A stretch of 64,000 bases of DNA, from assembly GCA_036186865.1 (NCBI GenBank), contig AP025047.1:31043552-31107551 (forward strand). Reading direction: 5' to 3'. Under the pieces are notes generated by a model, which did no database searches, had not been told where the DNA came from, and saw only the letters and a program-made list of their open reading frames with translations. Below are positions 26,201-36,679 of the stretch, piece by piece (within the stretch, counting starts at the first letter, position 1; every line of letters starts with the position of its first letter). A program made the translations under genes and the position numbers. Origin of the DNA: Eustoma russellianum (Eukaryota; Streptophyta; Magnoliopsida; Gentianales; Gentianaceae).

Positions 26201-29200
26201 AAAATGAAGAAGGGGTCATGATAGAAAACTATAAGCAACTACAAGAGATGACAATTGACTTCTTTAAGAAGTTATTCACAAAACCTTTAACCTTTAGCAC
26301 ACCATCAATGCTTAAGTAACACCCTGAATAGCAACTAGGTTAGCCTATGTCCCAACCAGTTTCTAGCAAGGAGAGTAAAGAGCCCTTTTCACCTTGAAAT
26401 CTGACAGTGTCCTAGACAGATGATTATACTGTAGAATTATACAAAGCAAACTGGGCCCTCCTTAGTGAGAAATTTATGGAGGATGTAAAGTTCTTCTTCA
26501 ATAAGAACTTCATTTACTTTTCTATAAATGCCACAACCATCTTTTTTATTTCCAAGATAGACAACCCAATTAGCTTGAAACAGTTCAGACCCATTTCTTG
26601 TTGTATTGTGACGTATAAGGCCATATCTAAGATATTGTTCAATAGGTTAAAACCTCTGATTCCTCACTTAGTTAATGCAAACCAGTCTGGCTTTAAGTGG
26701 TCTACAATCTGTCAACCTAAGAAAAGACAGGAATTAGGTGTATATGATATAGGTCTAGTAAAGACTGGATGCAACATAAAAAGCATATGGAATGTGTGTG
26801 AACATAAAGAAAAAATTTGGGTGAAATGGATGCACACTGTTATCTTAAGAGAAATTTTTATGGGAGGTTAGGCCAAGGACTTATCGCTCTTGGCTGTGGA
26901 AAAGGATATTATAGATTAGAGATTAGATATAAATATACATCCTATTTTGGCAAAGTGTTAGGGAATGGTCAAGAAGCTTCCTTTTAGCATGAACATTGGC
27001 ACCCTTAAGGTGTCCTTGCATCATATCCTGAACTTGAAAGGAAACTTGCCATAAGTGTTGATGCCAAAGTCTCTAATGTGTTAGATGGTAGAACTTGGAG
27101 GCTCCCATATGGCAGGGGCTGGGACCAGCAGGTGGAGCAGTTTATTCAAGCTTGTAGTTCCATTGACATAAAGCAGGGGGGACTTATGGACTTGGATTCC
27201 AAGTCCCACATTTACTCTTAAAAGTGCTAATATTTTTCTTCAGCCTTCTATTCCTCATTTTTAGGAGAAAATAGTCTGGTGTAATCATTTTCTTCAACAA
27301 TATGCTATCATTTTATGGTTTGCATGTTGGAAGAGAATGAATACACAAGATAAACTTCTTCAATGAGGTTTGATTCAAGCTTACTCATGTGTCTTGTGTG
27401 GCAAATTTCAAGAAGACCATGTGATTTTTCAACTAAAGTGTGGAATCCTGTCTTGAAGCAATAAGTGCATAAACCACACTAATGGATGACAAAACACTTT
27501 AAATCAATTTAAAAAACACATGGTGCTCAAAATTTCAAAAAGACTTGGTCATATTTGGCTTCTCTGCTATAGTATACTAATATGGAGAAAAGAACACTAG
27601 AATCTATTAGCAAGTAGAGAAAGACCAAGATGCAATTCTCAAAGAGGTTCTCCAAAGTATTTGCTACTCTGTTGACTCATGGAGAAGATATAAATGTAGC
27701 AAGCTCACTAAGAACTGGCTATCAATCTTGGTCTTAAGAAAGGTCTTCTCAAAGCCTAGAACTTCTACTTAGGCTTGTCTGCTCCTAATTTGCGTCTGTG
27801 AGCTGCTCTGCTAGTTTACATCATCTTTCTCGGGAATTCTGGTTTTTGGTTGCTGTTACAACAGTCTCCCATCTCTTCTGCTACTTCTACTACTTCTGGT
27901 TCCATGGCTCCTGTCCAGCATATGACATCATTTTGCAACATGGCACTTCCAAAGAGCTTATCAAATTTCAAATTCTGACGGGTTTTGCCTTGGACACTCA
28001 TCTACTTTGGACTTCCTAGGCTATTCTGTGATGGCGCTCTGTAGCAAGGGATTGGAGTTCCTTATTATCCATTCTGGTACACTCTGTGTAGTCTATTGAA
28101 TTTTGGTGCCTCCAATCTCCAATCCTCTCTTGTACTATCCTCCTCTTATTTTATTTTTATTTACTTATTGCTATCTTTGGCTTAGGCATATGGGTAGGTC
28201 AGCATTTTATTGGGCATTCAACGATGTAAGCCACTTTTTTTTTTGAAACAAGTTAGGCTTGTTGTCTTCCATAGCAATTTTTTGTACACATTGGCAATAG
28301 TCTGGATAGTTTTATTATATGCCACTTATACTTTGAGAAATCTGGATAGTTTTATTATATGCCACTTATACTTTGGGACAAGCCAAGTTTGCTGCTCTTT
28401 TCAAGAAACCACCTTTTTTAATTATGGAAACTTGCCTTTTCGTCGCTTATCTATGATAATTTGACTTGAGAAAAAGCATACAACTTCAGATGGTCCAACT
28501 AAGGATTTAAGCAAAATGCCCAACCTTGAATGACTTTGAACGGCGTAAAGATGGATCCAAATGCAATGCCATTAAGTAGGAGTTCTCTGCGTCATCAATT
28601 TGGTTCAAAGCCAGTAAAGCATCACCTTGGCAGAGATGAGCCTACAAAATAAGCAGTGTTAATAGTTACTCGACATGAGATTGGTATATGACATGAGACT
28701 GCCATTAATTTCAGTAACAAGACAAAATAACTCTCTTTTGTATTTTAAGAAATAAGTTTCTCAATTTATCTAGTTTTCATGTTCACCAGCTGCAAAGAAT
28801 CGAGATGCTGCTGCTTGCTAGGGAATACTATGAGAACCCAAGACTCATGGCACTCAACATACAATTAACCAAGATGAAGACAGTGCCAAAGAGGAAATAC
28901 TGATACTGCTACGAGGGATGTGTCTACTTAGGATTCAAGATTCAACGAAATCTACCGCAGACTAGTAATACAAAATGAGCAACAAAATGCAGTTCATTGA
29001 TTATGTAGGTTCATCTGGAGTGATTAGAACAACAACCCAAACTTGCCATCAGTAAAATACACAAATGAAGCTGAAAGAAATTCACCAATAAAAAAAATTA
29101 CGAAGTTAAGAAACCTCATGACACTTGGGAGCAAGTTTTAGCGCCTCATTAGCATCTTCAAGAGCTCCTTTGATGTTTCCCACAGCCAATCTTGCAGCAG

Positions 29201-32200
29201 ACCTAAATGAAGCACAAGATGTCACTATCCTTTTCATTAGTGTCCCAATGAGGTAACAATCTACACAACAGAATGAGATTTGTTGAAGTCAGTATTATCA
29301 CAGGACAGAACTGCTAGATTTTGGAACAACTTAACTTCAATAGCAACAATACTGCTCAAGCATACTTCAATAGGCGGGGCTGTCTAATCAGAATTACATT
29401 ATTGAACTTCAAAATGTTATAATAGTTTGTAAAGGCAATGGGATGAAAAATATGTGTTTGTGATCAAAGATGAAGGTGAAAAGGTGTTGGAATAAGCAAG
29501 AATAGCTTGACTCATGATTTGGATCGATCCATGTATCAAATGGATAGATCCATGTGGCTTGAAAATGAAATTGAGTATTCTGCTGGACATAGATCGATGA
29601 CATCGATCAATCGATGTGTCCTGGGTGCAAAGCTGAAACTTTCTGTCCAACATAGATCGATCACATAGATCGATCGAAGTGACTTCGATCGATCGATGTG
29701 ACAGATCGATGTTGGTCAGAATGGAATTGGAGCTTACTGTGAGACATCGATCGATCACATCGATCGATCGATGTCCTGACAGAGGTGACTTTTCATGGAA
29801 AATCACATCTTATGCACCAAGAGACGTGCCCAATCGCCATGCAACGACATCCAACGTCTTCTTGGAGTTTAAGAGCCTATAAATAGGCTGTTTACACCCA
29901 TTAGAAGATAATCTTGCAATACATACTAAACTAGCAATACATATTCTTCTTCCTTCACAAAAATACACTCTTGTTTCCAGAAAGTTCATAGTTTCTCAAT
30001 CCTATTTGCTGAGGATTAGAGATTGTTGGCTGTTGTATCCTAGAAGGAAGTTTGCCTATAACCCTGCAGCATCTAGTGGGGGCAAATATTCCTTACGGAG
30101 AGTGATTTCACGCCTCAAGCCAAGTTACTTGATTGTTCTCGTTCTCTAGTTTGTTGTCTTGTTTCTTCATTTTCATAACAATCGTAAGGAATATTTGAGA
30201 TGTATTCAAAGACATTTTTGAACCAAGAGAGCATGAAGCTTGATCGTTTCGATGGCACAAACTATCTTCGTTGGAAGGACAAGATGTTGTTCCTCCTGAC
30301 TGCACTTCAGATTGGGTACTGTCTCGACCCAAATCTGAAGGATCTGCCAAGCCCAAAAGAAGAGGACTCCGAGGAGGTCAAGGCTGCTTGGAAGAAGAAA
30401 CATGAGGATAATATGTTTTGCCGAGGGCATATCCTCAACAACTTGTCAGGTCGTATCTACGATCTGTTCACGGCAACTCCATCACCAAAGGAGATATGGA
30501 ACGCCTTGGAGTTCAAGTACAACAACGAGAAACAAGGCGTGAACAAATTCTAGGTGATGAAATACTTTAATTTTAAAATGGTTGAAAATTTGTCAATCAA
30601 GGACCAAGTGCACGAGTTGCAGGTCATTGTGTCCAAACTGAAAGAGTTGGGTGTAGAAGTTTCTGAGGCATTACAAGTAGGAGGGATCATTGCTAAGCTT
30701 CCTCCTAGTTGGAATGACTACAGGAAGAAATTACTGCACTCAACCGAATCTTTTTCCCTTGAACAACTTCAAAAACATCTGCGAATTGAAGAAGAGACAA
30801 GAAGTCTTGTAAAGAGACATGTCTCTGACGATGCACCTAGAGTGTATTATGTCAAAGGGAAAACAGGAAGTTTGGTTGGAAACAAAAGAAAGAACTCCTA
30901 TTACACTGAATCCACAGACATAGCAGAATCCAAGAAAGGCAAGAGATGTTATAATTGTGGAAAGAAAGGGCATCGCAAGAAGGACTGTTGGTTTCGAAAG
31001 AAACAAAAACAGGGCGGCAGTTCTCAAAATGTCACCAATGCGAATATGGTAGACATTGAAACCGATCAACTGGTTGCAATGGTCTCCGGATTGCATGTTT
31101 GCATGGTAACAGAACTTCATATGGCTACGAACGAAATCACAAGAGATTGGTGGTTCGATTCGGGTGCAACAGTGCACGTATGCAACAACAAGGATCTATT
31201 CAAGACCTACCATGTTGTGGATGATAGCCAGCAGGTTCTTATGGGAAACCGCAGCGCCACAAGAGTCTTGGGTAAAGGTAGTGTAGAGTTAGATTTTACT
31301 TCTGGTAAGAAGTTGTTATTAGTCAACGTACTACATGTACCCGAGATTTCTAAGAATCTTATTTCTGCTAGTCTTGTTTGTAAGAGTGGATTCAAGATTG
31401 TAATGGAGGGGGACAAAATTATATTGTCCAAGAATGGTATCTTTGTCGGCAAGGGTTATGCTTGCGACGGGATGTTCAAATTAAGTATCAATAAGAATTC
31501 CGCGGTTTCTGTTTACTCTGTTGATTCTTCTTTTTCATTGTGGCATGATAGACTTGCACATGTTAGTAATACTACTATTAAGTTCATGTCTAAGCATGCC
31601 TTAATTTCTTGTAAAGATGAAAATGAAAGAACATGTGAAGTATGCATACAAGCAAAAATGACTAAGAAGCCGTTTCCGAAAGTTGAACGGAAAACCGAAC
31701 TCTTAGAACTTATTCATTCAGATATTTGTGAATTGAACAGAGTTTTAACCCGAGGTGGAAATCGATATTTCATAACTTTCATTGATGATGCCTCTAGATA
31801 TACTTATGTATATTTATTAAGGCATAAAGATGAAGCCTTTGACATGTTCAAAGTCTATAAAATGGAAGTTGAAAATCAATAGGAATTGAAAATCAAAGTT
31901 CTAAGGAGTGATCGTGGTGGTGAATACTTTCCTCTTGAATTTAATCAATTCTGTGAGGAGAATGGTATCATACACCAGAAAAGTGCTCCATACACTCCCC
32001 AACAGAACGGTTTGGCTGAAAGAAAGAATAGAAGTTTAGTTGACATGCTAAATGCAATGTTAATAAACTCTGGTTTGCCAAAGAATTTGTGAGGAGAAGC
32101 CTTGTTGACGGCTTGTCATATTCATAATAGAATTCCTTCTAAGAATTTTAAGGTTTCTCCATACGAATTATGGAAGAAACGAAAACCAAATCTAAGTTAT

Positions 32201-35200
32201 CTTAGAGTTTGGGGTTGTCTAGCCTATTATAGAGTTCCGGATCCGAAAAGGACTAAGTTGGGGCCGAGAGCTCTTAAAGGTGTCTTTATTGGATATGCCG
32301 AAAACTCTAAGGCGTATAGGATTCTAGATTTAGAATCCAATGCTGTTGTTGAATCTAGATATGTTGAATTTCTTGAGAATAAATTCTTGAGAACAAATTC
32401 AAATCAAAGTTCAACAAGTGAGAGTTTGAATGAACCTATTTTTGGAGATTTCTCCAATGATCCTTCTAGTGTTGATGATCAAAATCAAGATTCTCCAAAT
32501 GAGGTTAGGAGAAGTCAACGTGCTAGAAAAGAAAAGTATTTACATCCGGACTTCATTTCTTCGCAATCTATTACTTTCTTAGTTGAAGGTAATAGGACAA
32601 AGATGTTTAATCAAATACCTATTGTACTAAGCGTTGAAGATGATCCAAAATCCTATAAGGAGGCGATGCAATCGAGAGATGCATCATTTTGGAAGGAAGC
32701 TATTGATGATGAGATGAATTCGTTATTTTCTAACAATACGTGGATTCTCGCTGATTTGCCTCTAAGTTCCAAAGCTATTGGATGTAAATGGGTATTTAGA
32801 AGAAAATACAATACGGATGGTTCACTTCAATCTTTCAAGGCCAGATTAGTAGCCAAAGGCTTTAGACAACGAGAAGGGATAGACTATTTTGATACATATG
32901 CTCCTGTAGCAAGAATAACGTCCATTAGAGTGTTGATAGCATTAGCATCCATAAATAACTTGGTTATTCATCAAATGGATGTTAAGACTGCATTTCTCAA
33001 TGGTAATTTAGACGAAGAGGTCTATATGGAACAACCGGAAGGTTTTGTACTTCCGGGGAATGAGCACAAAGTGTGCAAGTTGATAAGGTCATTGTATGGA
33101 TTGAAACAAGCACCGAAACAATGGCATGAAAAGTTTGACACTACCATTTTAAAGGATGGTTTCCGTCAAAATGGTGCAGATAAGTGTGTATATTCCAAGT
33201 TTACAGATAAATATGGCGTTATTATTTGTTTATACGTTGATGATATGCTCATTATCGGTACTAATATGGAAGAAGTAAATGAGACTAAGAAGTATTTAAC
33301 TTCACAATTCCAAATGAAAGATTTGGGTGAGATAGATACTATCTTAGGGATTAAGGTGTCCAAACATAGTGGGGGTTTTGCTCTTTGTCAGTCTCATTAC
33401 ATAAACAAAGTGTTGAATAAGTTCAAACACTTAGAGATCAAAGAAGCAAACATACCATTCAATGCCTCATACAAATTGACTGGTCATACCGGTAGAGCGG
33501 TAGCACAATTAAAATATGCTAGTGCAATTGGTAGTTTAATGTATGCTATGCATTGCACTAGACCGGATATTGCCTTTGCGGTGTGTAAATTGTCAATGTA
33601 TACTAGTAATCCTAGTATAGACCATTGAAAGGCAATCGGGCGAGTACTTGGGTACTTGAAGAGGACTATGAGTTACGGATTGTTTTATAATAATTTTTCA
33701 GCCGTGTTAGAAGGTTATACTGATGCTAGTTGGATAACTAGCGTTGGTGATAACAAGTCTACTACGGGTTGGATATTTACATTGGGTGGTGGTGCTGTTT
33801 CTTGGGCTTCAAAGAAACAGACATGCATAACTCATTCTACAATGGAATCCGAATTCATAGCATTGGCATCTGTAGGTAAAGAAGCGGAATGGTTGAGAAA
33901 TCTATTATTGGATATAGAGTTATGGCCACAACCGATGCCAGCCATTTCTTTACACTATGATAGCCAAGCAACGATGTCTAGAGCTTATAGTAAAATCTAT
34001 AACGGAAAATCTAGACATGTCAGCCTTAGACATGATTATGTAAGGCAATTAATAATGGATGGTGTAATAGCCATTGCATACGTCAGATCCTGCAATAACC
34101 CGGTGGATCCATTAACAAAGAATCTAGCAAAAGACTTGGTACAAAGTACATCTCTAGGGATGGGATTGAGACGTATGGGATAAGTTCACTTGTGATAGAA
34201 ACCCAACCTTGTCTAGCATACCACTAGCCAAAGGTTCAATGGGTAACAACAAGTCACAAAGTGAGGTATTAAAGCACTACGATTGATCTTTAAAGAATCA
34301 AGCCGCACGATTGATCTTTAAAGAATTGGAATGTTAGTATTATTAGAGGGTGAGTGTTAAAGCACTCTTAATTAAGGATTAAGAGGAATTATCTTAATCT
34401 TCACCTATATGAACATAGGAAGTGGTGCCGCTTCGACAAGCAATGATCTTGAAATGTTCATGATTACTAGGTGTAGCACGATGCCATAAAGTGCGGTTTA
34501 AAATGGACTTCGATTGAGAGTGTGGCTTCATGTGTATAATGTTTCCGGTTCTAACACATAGGAATCTGATTCAAGGCTTTTTAGCTATCATGATTTCGTT
34601 AGAACTTTGAAATGTTATACTAATAAGAGGTTCAAATCGAAAGATACTTCTTAAATGCATAAAATGTCATAAGTTGCTTTACAAACTAAGTGGGGGATTG
34701 TTATAATAGTTTGTAAAGGCAATGAGATGAAGAATATGTGTTTGTGATCAAAAATGAAGGTGAAAAGGTGTTGGAATAAGTAAGAATAGTTTAACTCACG
34801 ACTTGGATCGATCCATGTATCAAACGAATAGATCCATGTGGCTCGAAAATGAAGTTGAGTATTCTGCCGGACATAGATCGATGACATCGATCGATCGATG
34901 TCACATAGATCGATCACATCGATCGATCGATGTGTCCTGGGTGCAAAGCTGAAACTTTCTGTCCAACATAGATCGATCACATAGATCGATCGAAGTGACT
35001 TTTATCGATCGATGTGACAGATCGATGTTGGTCAGAATGGAATTGGAGCTTACTGTGAGACATCGATTGATCGATGTCACATCGATCGATCACATCGATC
35101 GATCGATGTCCTGACAGAGGTGATTTTTCATGGAAAATCACATTTTATGCATCAAGAAGCAACGACCTCCAACGTCTTCTTGGAGTTTAACACCCATTAG

Positions 35201-35864
35201 AAGATAATCTTGTAGTACATACTAAACTAGCAATACATATTCTTCTTCCTTCACAAAAATACACTCTTGTTTCCAGAAAGTTCATAGTTTCTCAATACTA
35301 TTTGCTGAGGATTAGAGATTGTTGGCTGTTGTATCCTAGGAGGAAGTTTGCCTATAACCCTGCAGCATCTAGTGGGGGCAAATATTCCTTACGGAGAGTG
35401 ATTTCACGCCTCAAGCCAAGTTATTTGATTGTTCTCGCTCTCTAGTTTGTTGTCTTGCTCCCTCATTTTCATAACACAAAATACTGTGACATCCAAGATT
35501 AAGCAATGCTGGATCCAAAGAAGTACTACATACCTCGACTGAAACAAAGGGACAGAACCCAACATAGTGAATTTGAAGCACATAAGAAACACGTCTCTTT
35601 TATCCTTAAGTGAGCAACATAATATTATATCACCCGTTGTCACCATTCATGCCATAAGAAGACATAAAGCTTACCTAGATTTATATGATATATGTGAACC
35701 ACCACATGGCTTGAGATCTATAGCCTGCAGCAATAAATGAGCAGACAAATGATCAAATTATAATTCAAAAGCAATGAAGGAAGCTACAAACTTGAGACAT
35801 GTGAATCCTAGTCAAACAAACACATGATTGCAAAACATTTCATTTGATTACGCTTTACAGGAAC

Positions 35865-35896
<32 letters not shown>

Positions 35897-36679
35897 GAAC
35901 AGAATCAGATTTTCATCATTAAGCAACCCATCAGTAGAACTCATGAACACTTAGATAAAAAGAAAATCCGACTCATATCATGCCATATCCATAGCTTAAG
36001 CTAATTTTTCTAATTTCAAAGCCAGCACCATATGTCTTCACAAGTTTAAGAAATCACTAAAACATTACTCCTAGATTTTTTCTGTTCCACAACCCCAGAA
36101 AGCCATTCTTTTCTGGGCATGGATAAAAAGGAAAACCTGTGAAAGCAAGTTCTGGGCAGCATCAAAATCACCCTTAGACATCAAATCCTCAGCTCTCTTC
36201 CTGAAAGCCAATGCATCCAAGCACTTCCGAATCCTCCCCTGCAACTCATCACCACCACCATCACCTCCACAAGTAATTGACAGGATCAAGTGGGCAGCTT
36301 TGAAAGGGGTAGCACAGTGTCCAACAAGGACCTCATCAGGCAAAACTAGAACATTAGGGCCAGCACCACAGCGGCCAAGACAGCCACAACGATTTACAGA
36401 GACAAAAGGAGGGGTAATCCCAGAAAGAATTTGAAAGGTCTCTAGTGAGCCTTGCTTCCTGCATGTTCTATTTGTGCAAACTCTTATATCAATTTCTCTT
36501 CCTGCTGCTTCTGATGCAAGTACATTACTTGATGGAGGTCTCGATTCAGCAGCAAGACAAAGTGCTGTTGAACTAATGGAAGTTGGATTATACACGGAGG
36601 AAGAGATGGAATTTGGGAACATGGGATTGGTTTGATGAAGTTGGTTGCTGCGATTAATACTGTTTGTCGTATATAACAT
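23200..36679 (-). CDS. Ferredoxin-thioredoxin-like [2Fe-2S] and TPR domain protein, five exons
   Basis: The coding exons are 36679-36137, 35724-35675, 29202-29115, 28641-28525 and 23238-23200. All junctions are GT-AG and in phase, giving about 278 residues. The start at 36679 is chosen because the frame upstream to 36745 adds only a Phe/Tyr-rich stretch that looks like UTR; Met at 36622 is an alternative. The first 50-60 residues are Ser/Thr/Asn-rich and acid-poor, like a plastid transit peptide (inference). The next domain has C-x4-C (VCTNRTC) and C-x3-C (CLGRC) spaced like thioredoxin-fold [2Fe-2S] ferredoxins. Exons 1-4 then encode TPR helices (AEDLMSKGDFDAAQNLL, NIKGALEDANEALKLAP, ALLALNQIDDAENSYLMALH), and a short coiled end closes the protein. 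Intron 2 holds Copia D and intron 4 holds a LINE. The frame is fully open, so the gene may be active. The exact function is unknown to me. Confidence 0.85.
23239..23959 (-). other. 3' part of host intron 4
   Basis: Noncoding sequence with a T17-18 run near 23836-23852. I see no gene. The T-run could be the tail of a minus-strand retroposed fragment. Confidence 0.45.
24676..25095 (+). pseudogene. LINE ORF1 remnant (Lys/Ser-rich tail)
   Basis: A 139-codon open frame ends just before the ORF2 start. It is Lys/Pro/Ser-rich (SRVKNKSATVTQSKSVKPTP) with no catalytic motif, as expected for the C-terminal tail of plant LINE ORF1. The Cys-containing part lies in another frame at 24151-24300, so the ORF is frameshifted. 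Confidence 0.5.
25096..27480 (+). pseudogene. LINE ORF2 remnant (endonuclease, RT, zinc finger)
   Basis: It follows the ORF1 tail immediately. Recognisable are WNVRRLNS (endonuclease), PISLKQFRPISC and ILFNRLKPLI (RT), then RQELGVYDI...IWVKWMHT (post-RT region) and CVLCGKFQEDH. The catalytic FADD box was not found; the deletion between 26700 and 26735 probably removed it. Confidence 0.75.
28181..28524 (-). repeat. Host intron 4, exon-4 proximal part, with a 40-bp tandem duplication
   Basis: 28301-28340 and 28341-28380 are two adjacent 40-bp copies beginning TCTGGATAGTTTTATTATAT with about four differences. The rest is intron sequence. Confidence 0.85.
28525..28641 (-). CDS. Host gene exon 4
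   Basis: This 117-bp exon of 39 whole codons reads AHLCQGDALLALNQIDDAEN and on to SKSFK, the third TPR. The acceptor is TTTGTAG/GC and the donor AAG/GTTGG. Confidence 0.85.
28642..29114 (-). other. Host intron 3
   Basis: A 473-bp intron with GTTTCTT at its donor and TTTTGTAG at its acceptor. No other feature is seen. Confidence 0.75.
29115..29202 (-). CDS. Host gene exon 3
   Basis: This 88-bp exon reads SAARLAVGNIKGALEDANEA and on to CHE, a canonical TPR. Its first base completes the Arg codon from exon 2, which lies 6.5 kb away across Copia D. The acceptor is ATTTAG and the donor GAG/GTTTC. Confidence 0.85.
29520..29780. repeat. ATCGATCGAT palindrome cluster in the D 5' LTR
   Basis: Eight or so ATCGATC motifs occur, several as full 16-18-bp palindromes. 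Spacers include GCTGAAACTTTCTGTCCAAC and GGAGCTTACTGTGAGAC. Confidence 0.9.
29878..29886 (+). promoter_or_regulatory. TATA box of the D 5' LTR
   Basis: TATAAATAG sits in the phrase GAGCCTATAAATAGGCTG. The same box exists in D2 but is deleted from the D 3' LTR. Confidence 0.7.
30200..34183 (+). pseudogene. Copia D Gag-Pol polyprotein with four in-frame stops
   Basis: One frame of 1327 codons runs from ATG 30200 to TAA 34181 with no frameshift. Stops occur at 30551 (TAG), 31880 (TAG), 32090 (TGA) and 33626 (TGA). Domains in order are: Gag (MKLDRFDGTNYLRWKDKM), CCHC knuckle CYNCGKKGHRKKDC (about 30947), protease FDSGATVHVC (about 31160), integrase zinc finger and core (FITFIDDASRYTYVY, SDRGGEYFP), RT (AIGCKWVFRRK, catalytic YVDD near 33235) and RNase H (YTDASW, STMESEFIALA, DPLTKNL). 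All expected domains are present at near-normal length. The two TGA stops sit where relatives have Trp. Confidence 0.9.
34184..34698 (+). other. 3' untranslated region and PPT of Copia D
   Basis: The sequence is homologous to 21461-21815. It contains two near-copies of TTGATCTTTAAAGAAT (about 34285-34325) and ends in the AAGTGGGGGA polypurine tract. Confidence 0.8.
34699..35476 (+). repeat. 3' LTR of Copia D
   Basis: This 778-bp LTR differs from the 5' LTR by extra ATCGATCGAT units near 34880-34930 and 35065-35090. It has two deletions near 35155 and 35190, the second removing the TATA box. Confidence 0.95.
34805..35110. repeat. Expanded ATCGATCGAT cluster in the D 3' LTR
   Basis: It has more palindrome units than the matching 5' LTR cluster. 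Confidence 0.9.
35675..35724 (-). CDS. Host gene exon 2
   Basis: This 50-bp exon reads AIDLKPCGGSHISYKS plus two bases of an Arg codon. The acceptor is CTGCAG/GC and the donor TAG/GTAAG. It completes the first TPR helix pair begun in exon 1. Confidence 0.85.
35725..36136 (-). other. Host intron 1
   Basis: A 412-bp intron. It contains a poly-C tract followed by a CA microsatellite (about 35866-35895). The donor is CAG/GTTTTC and the acceptor GCTGCAG. Confidence 0.8.
36137..36679 (-). CDS. Host gene exon 1: transit-like region, [2Fe-2S] domain, first TPR helices
   Basis: It ends CAG/GT at 36137 in phase 0 after FDAAQNLLSQ. The cysteine pairs are VCTNRTC and NRCGCLGRC. The latter has one extra Cys compared with the minimal C-x3-C. 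The region is GC-richer than its surroundings. The reading frame continues open to 36745 upstream. Confidence 0.85.

Larger units (their letters stand above)
23960..28180 (+). mobile_element. Decayed L1-type LINE inside host intron 4
   Basis: The ORF1 remnant near 24080-24300 reads TYAWIPAQCLKSKTFGNKCH, like the plant LINE ORF1 zinc-knuckle region. ORF2 begins near 25096 with LARWNVRRLNSYLRQLDVKN (endonuclease N-terminus). RT fragments occur near 26560-26700 (PISLKQFRPISCC, ILFNRLKPLIPHLVNANQSG). A C-terminal zinc-finger remnant reads CVLCGKFQEDHVIFQL near 27390-27435. Stops and a large deletion after the RT N-terminus leave no active product. The ends are approximate, and I found no clear poly(A) tail or target duplication. 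Confidence 0.8.
29415..30181 (+). repeat. 5' LTR of Copia D
   Basis: This 767-bp LTR carries the ATCGAT cluster (29520-29780) and a TATA box (29878-29886). Confidence 0.95.
29415..35476 (+). mobile_element. Complete Copia retrotransposon D in host intron 2
   Basis: The LTRs at 29415-30181 and 34699-35476 both begin TGTTATAATAGTTTG and end CATAACA. The target duplication is a perfect CAAAA (29410-29414 and 35477-35481). The single polyprotein frame runs 30200-34183. The polypurine tract AAGTGGGGGA directly precedes the 3' LTR. It is inserted antisense to the host gene. Removing it and one copy of the duplication leaves an intron of about 405 bp. A related fragment, D2, lies downstream of the same gene. 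Confidence 0.95.

Noticed and set aside
30740..31177. Minus-strand frame of 145 codons, and similar antisense frames over pol
   Set aside because: They are antisense shadows of strongly conserved Copia or Gypsy coding sequence.
30554..31882. A free-standing host gene (442-codon frame)
   Set aside because: It is the Gag-to-integrase part of Copia D, in the same frame as the segments before and after it.
35534..35538. Five-base micro-exon flanked by AG and GT in host intron 2
   Set aside because: Including it would break the frame. Exons 2 and 3 join perfectly without it.
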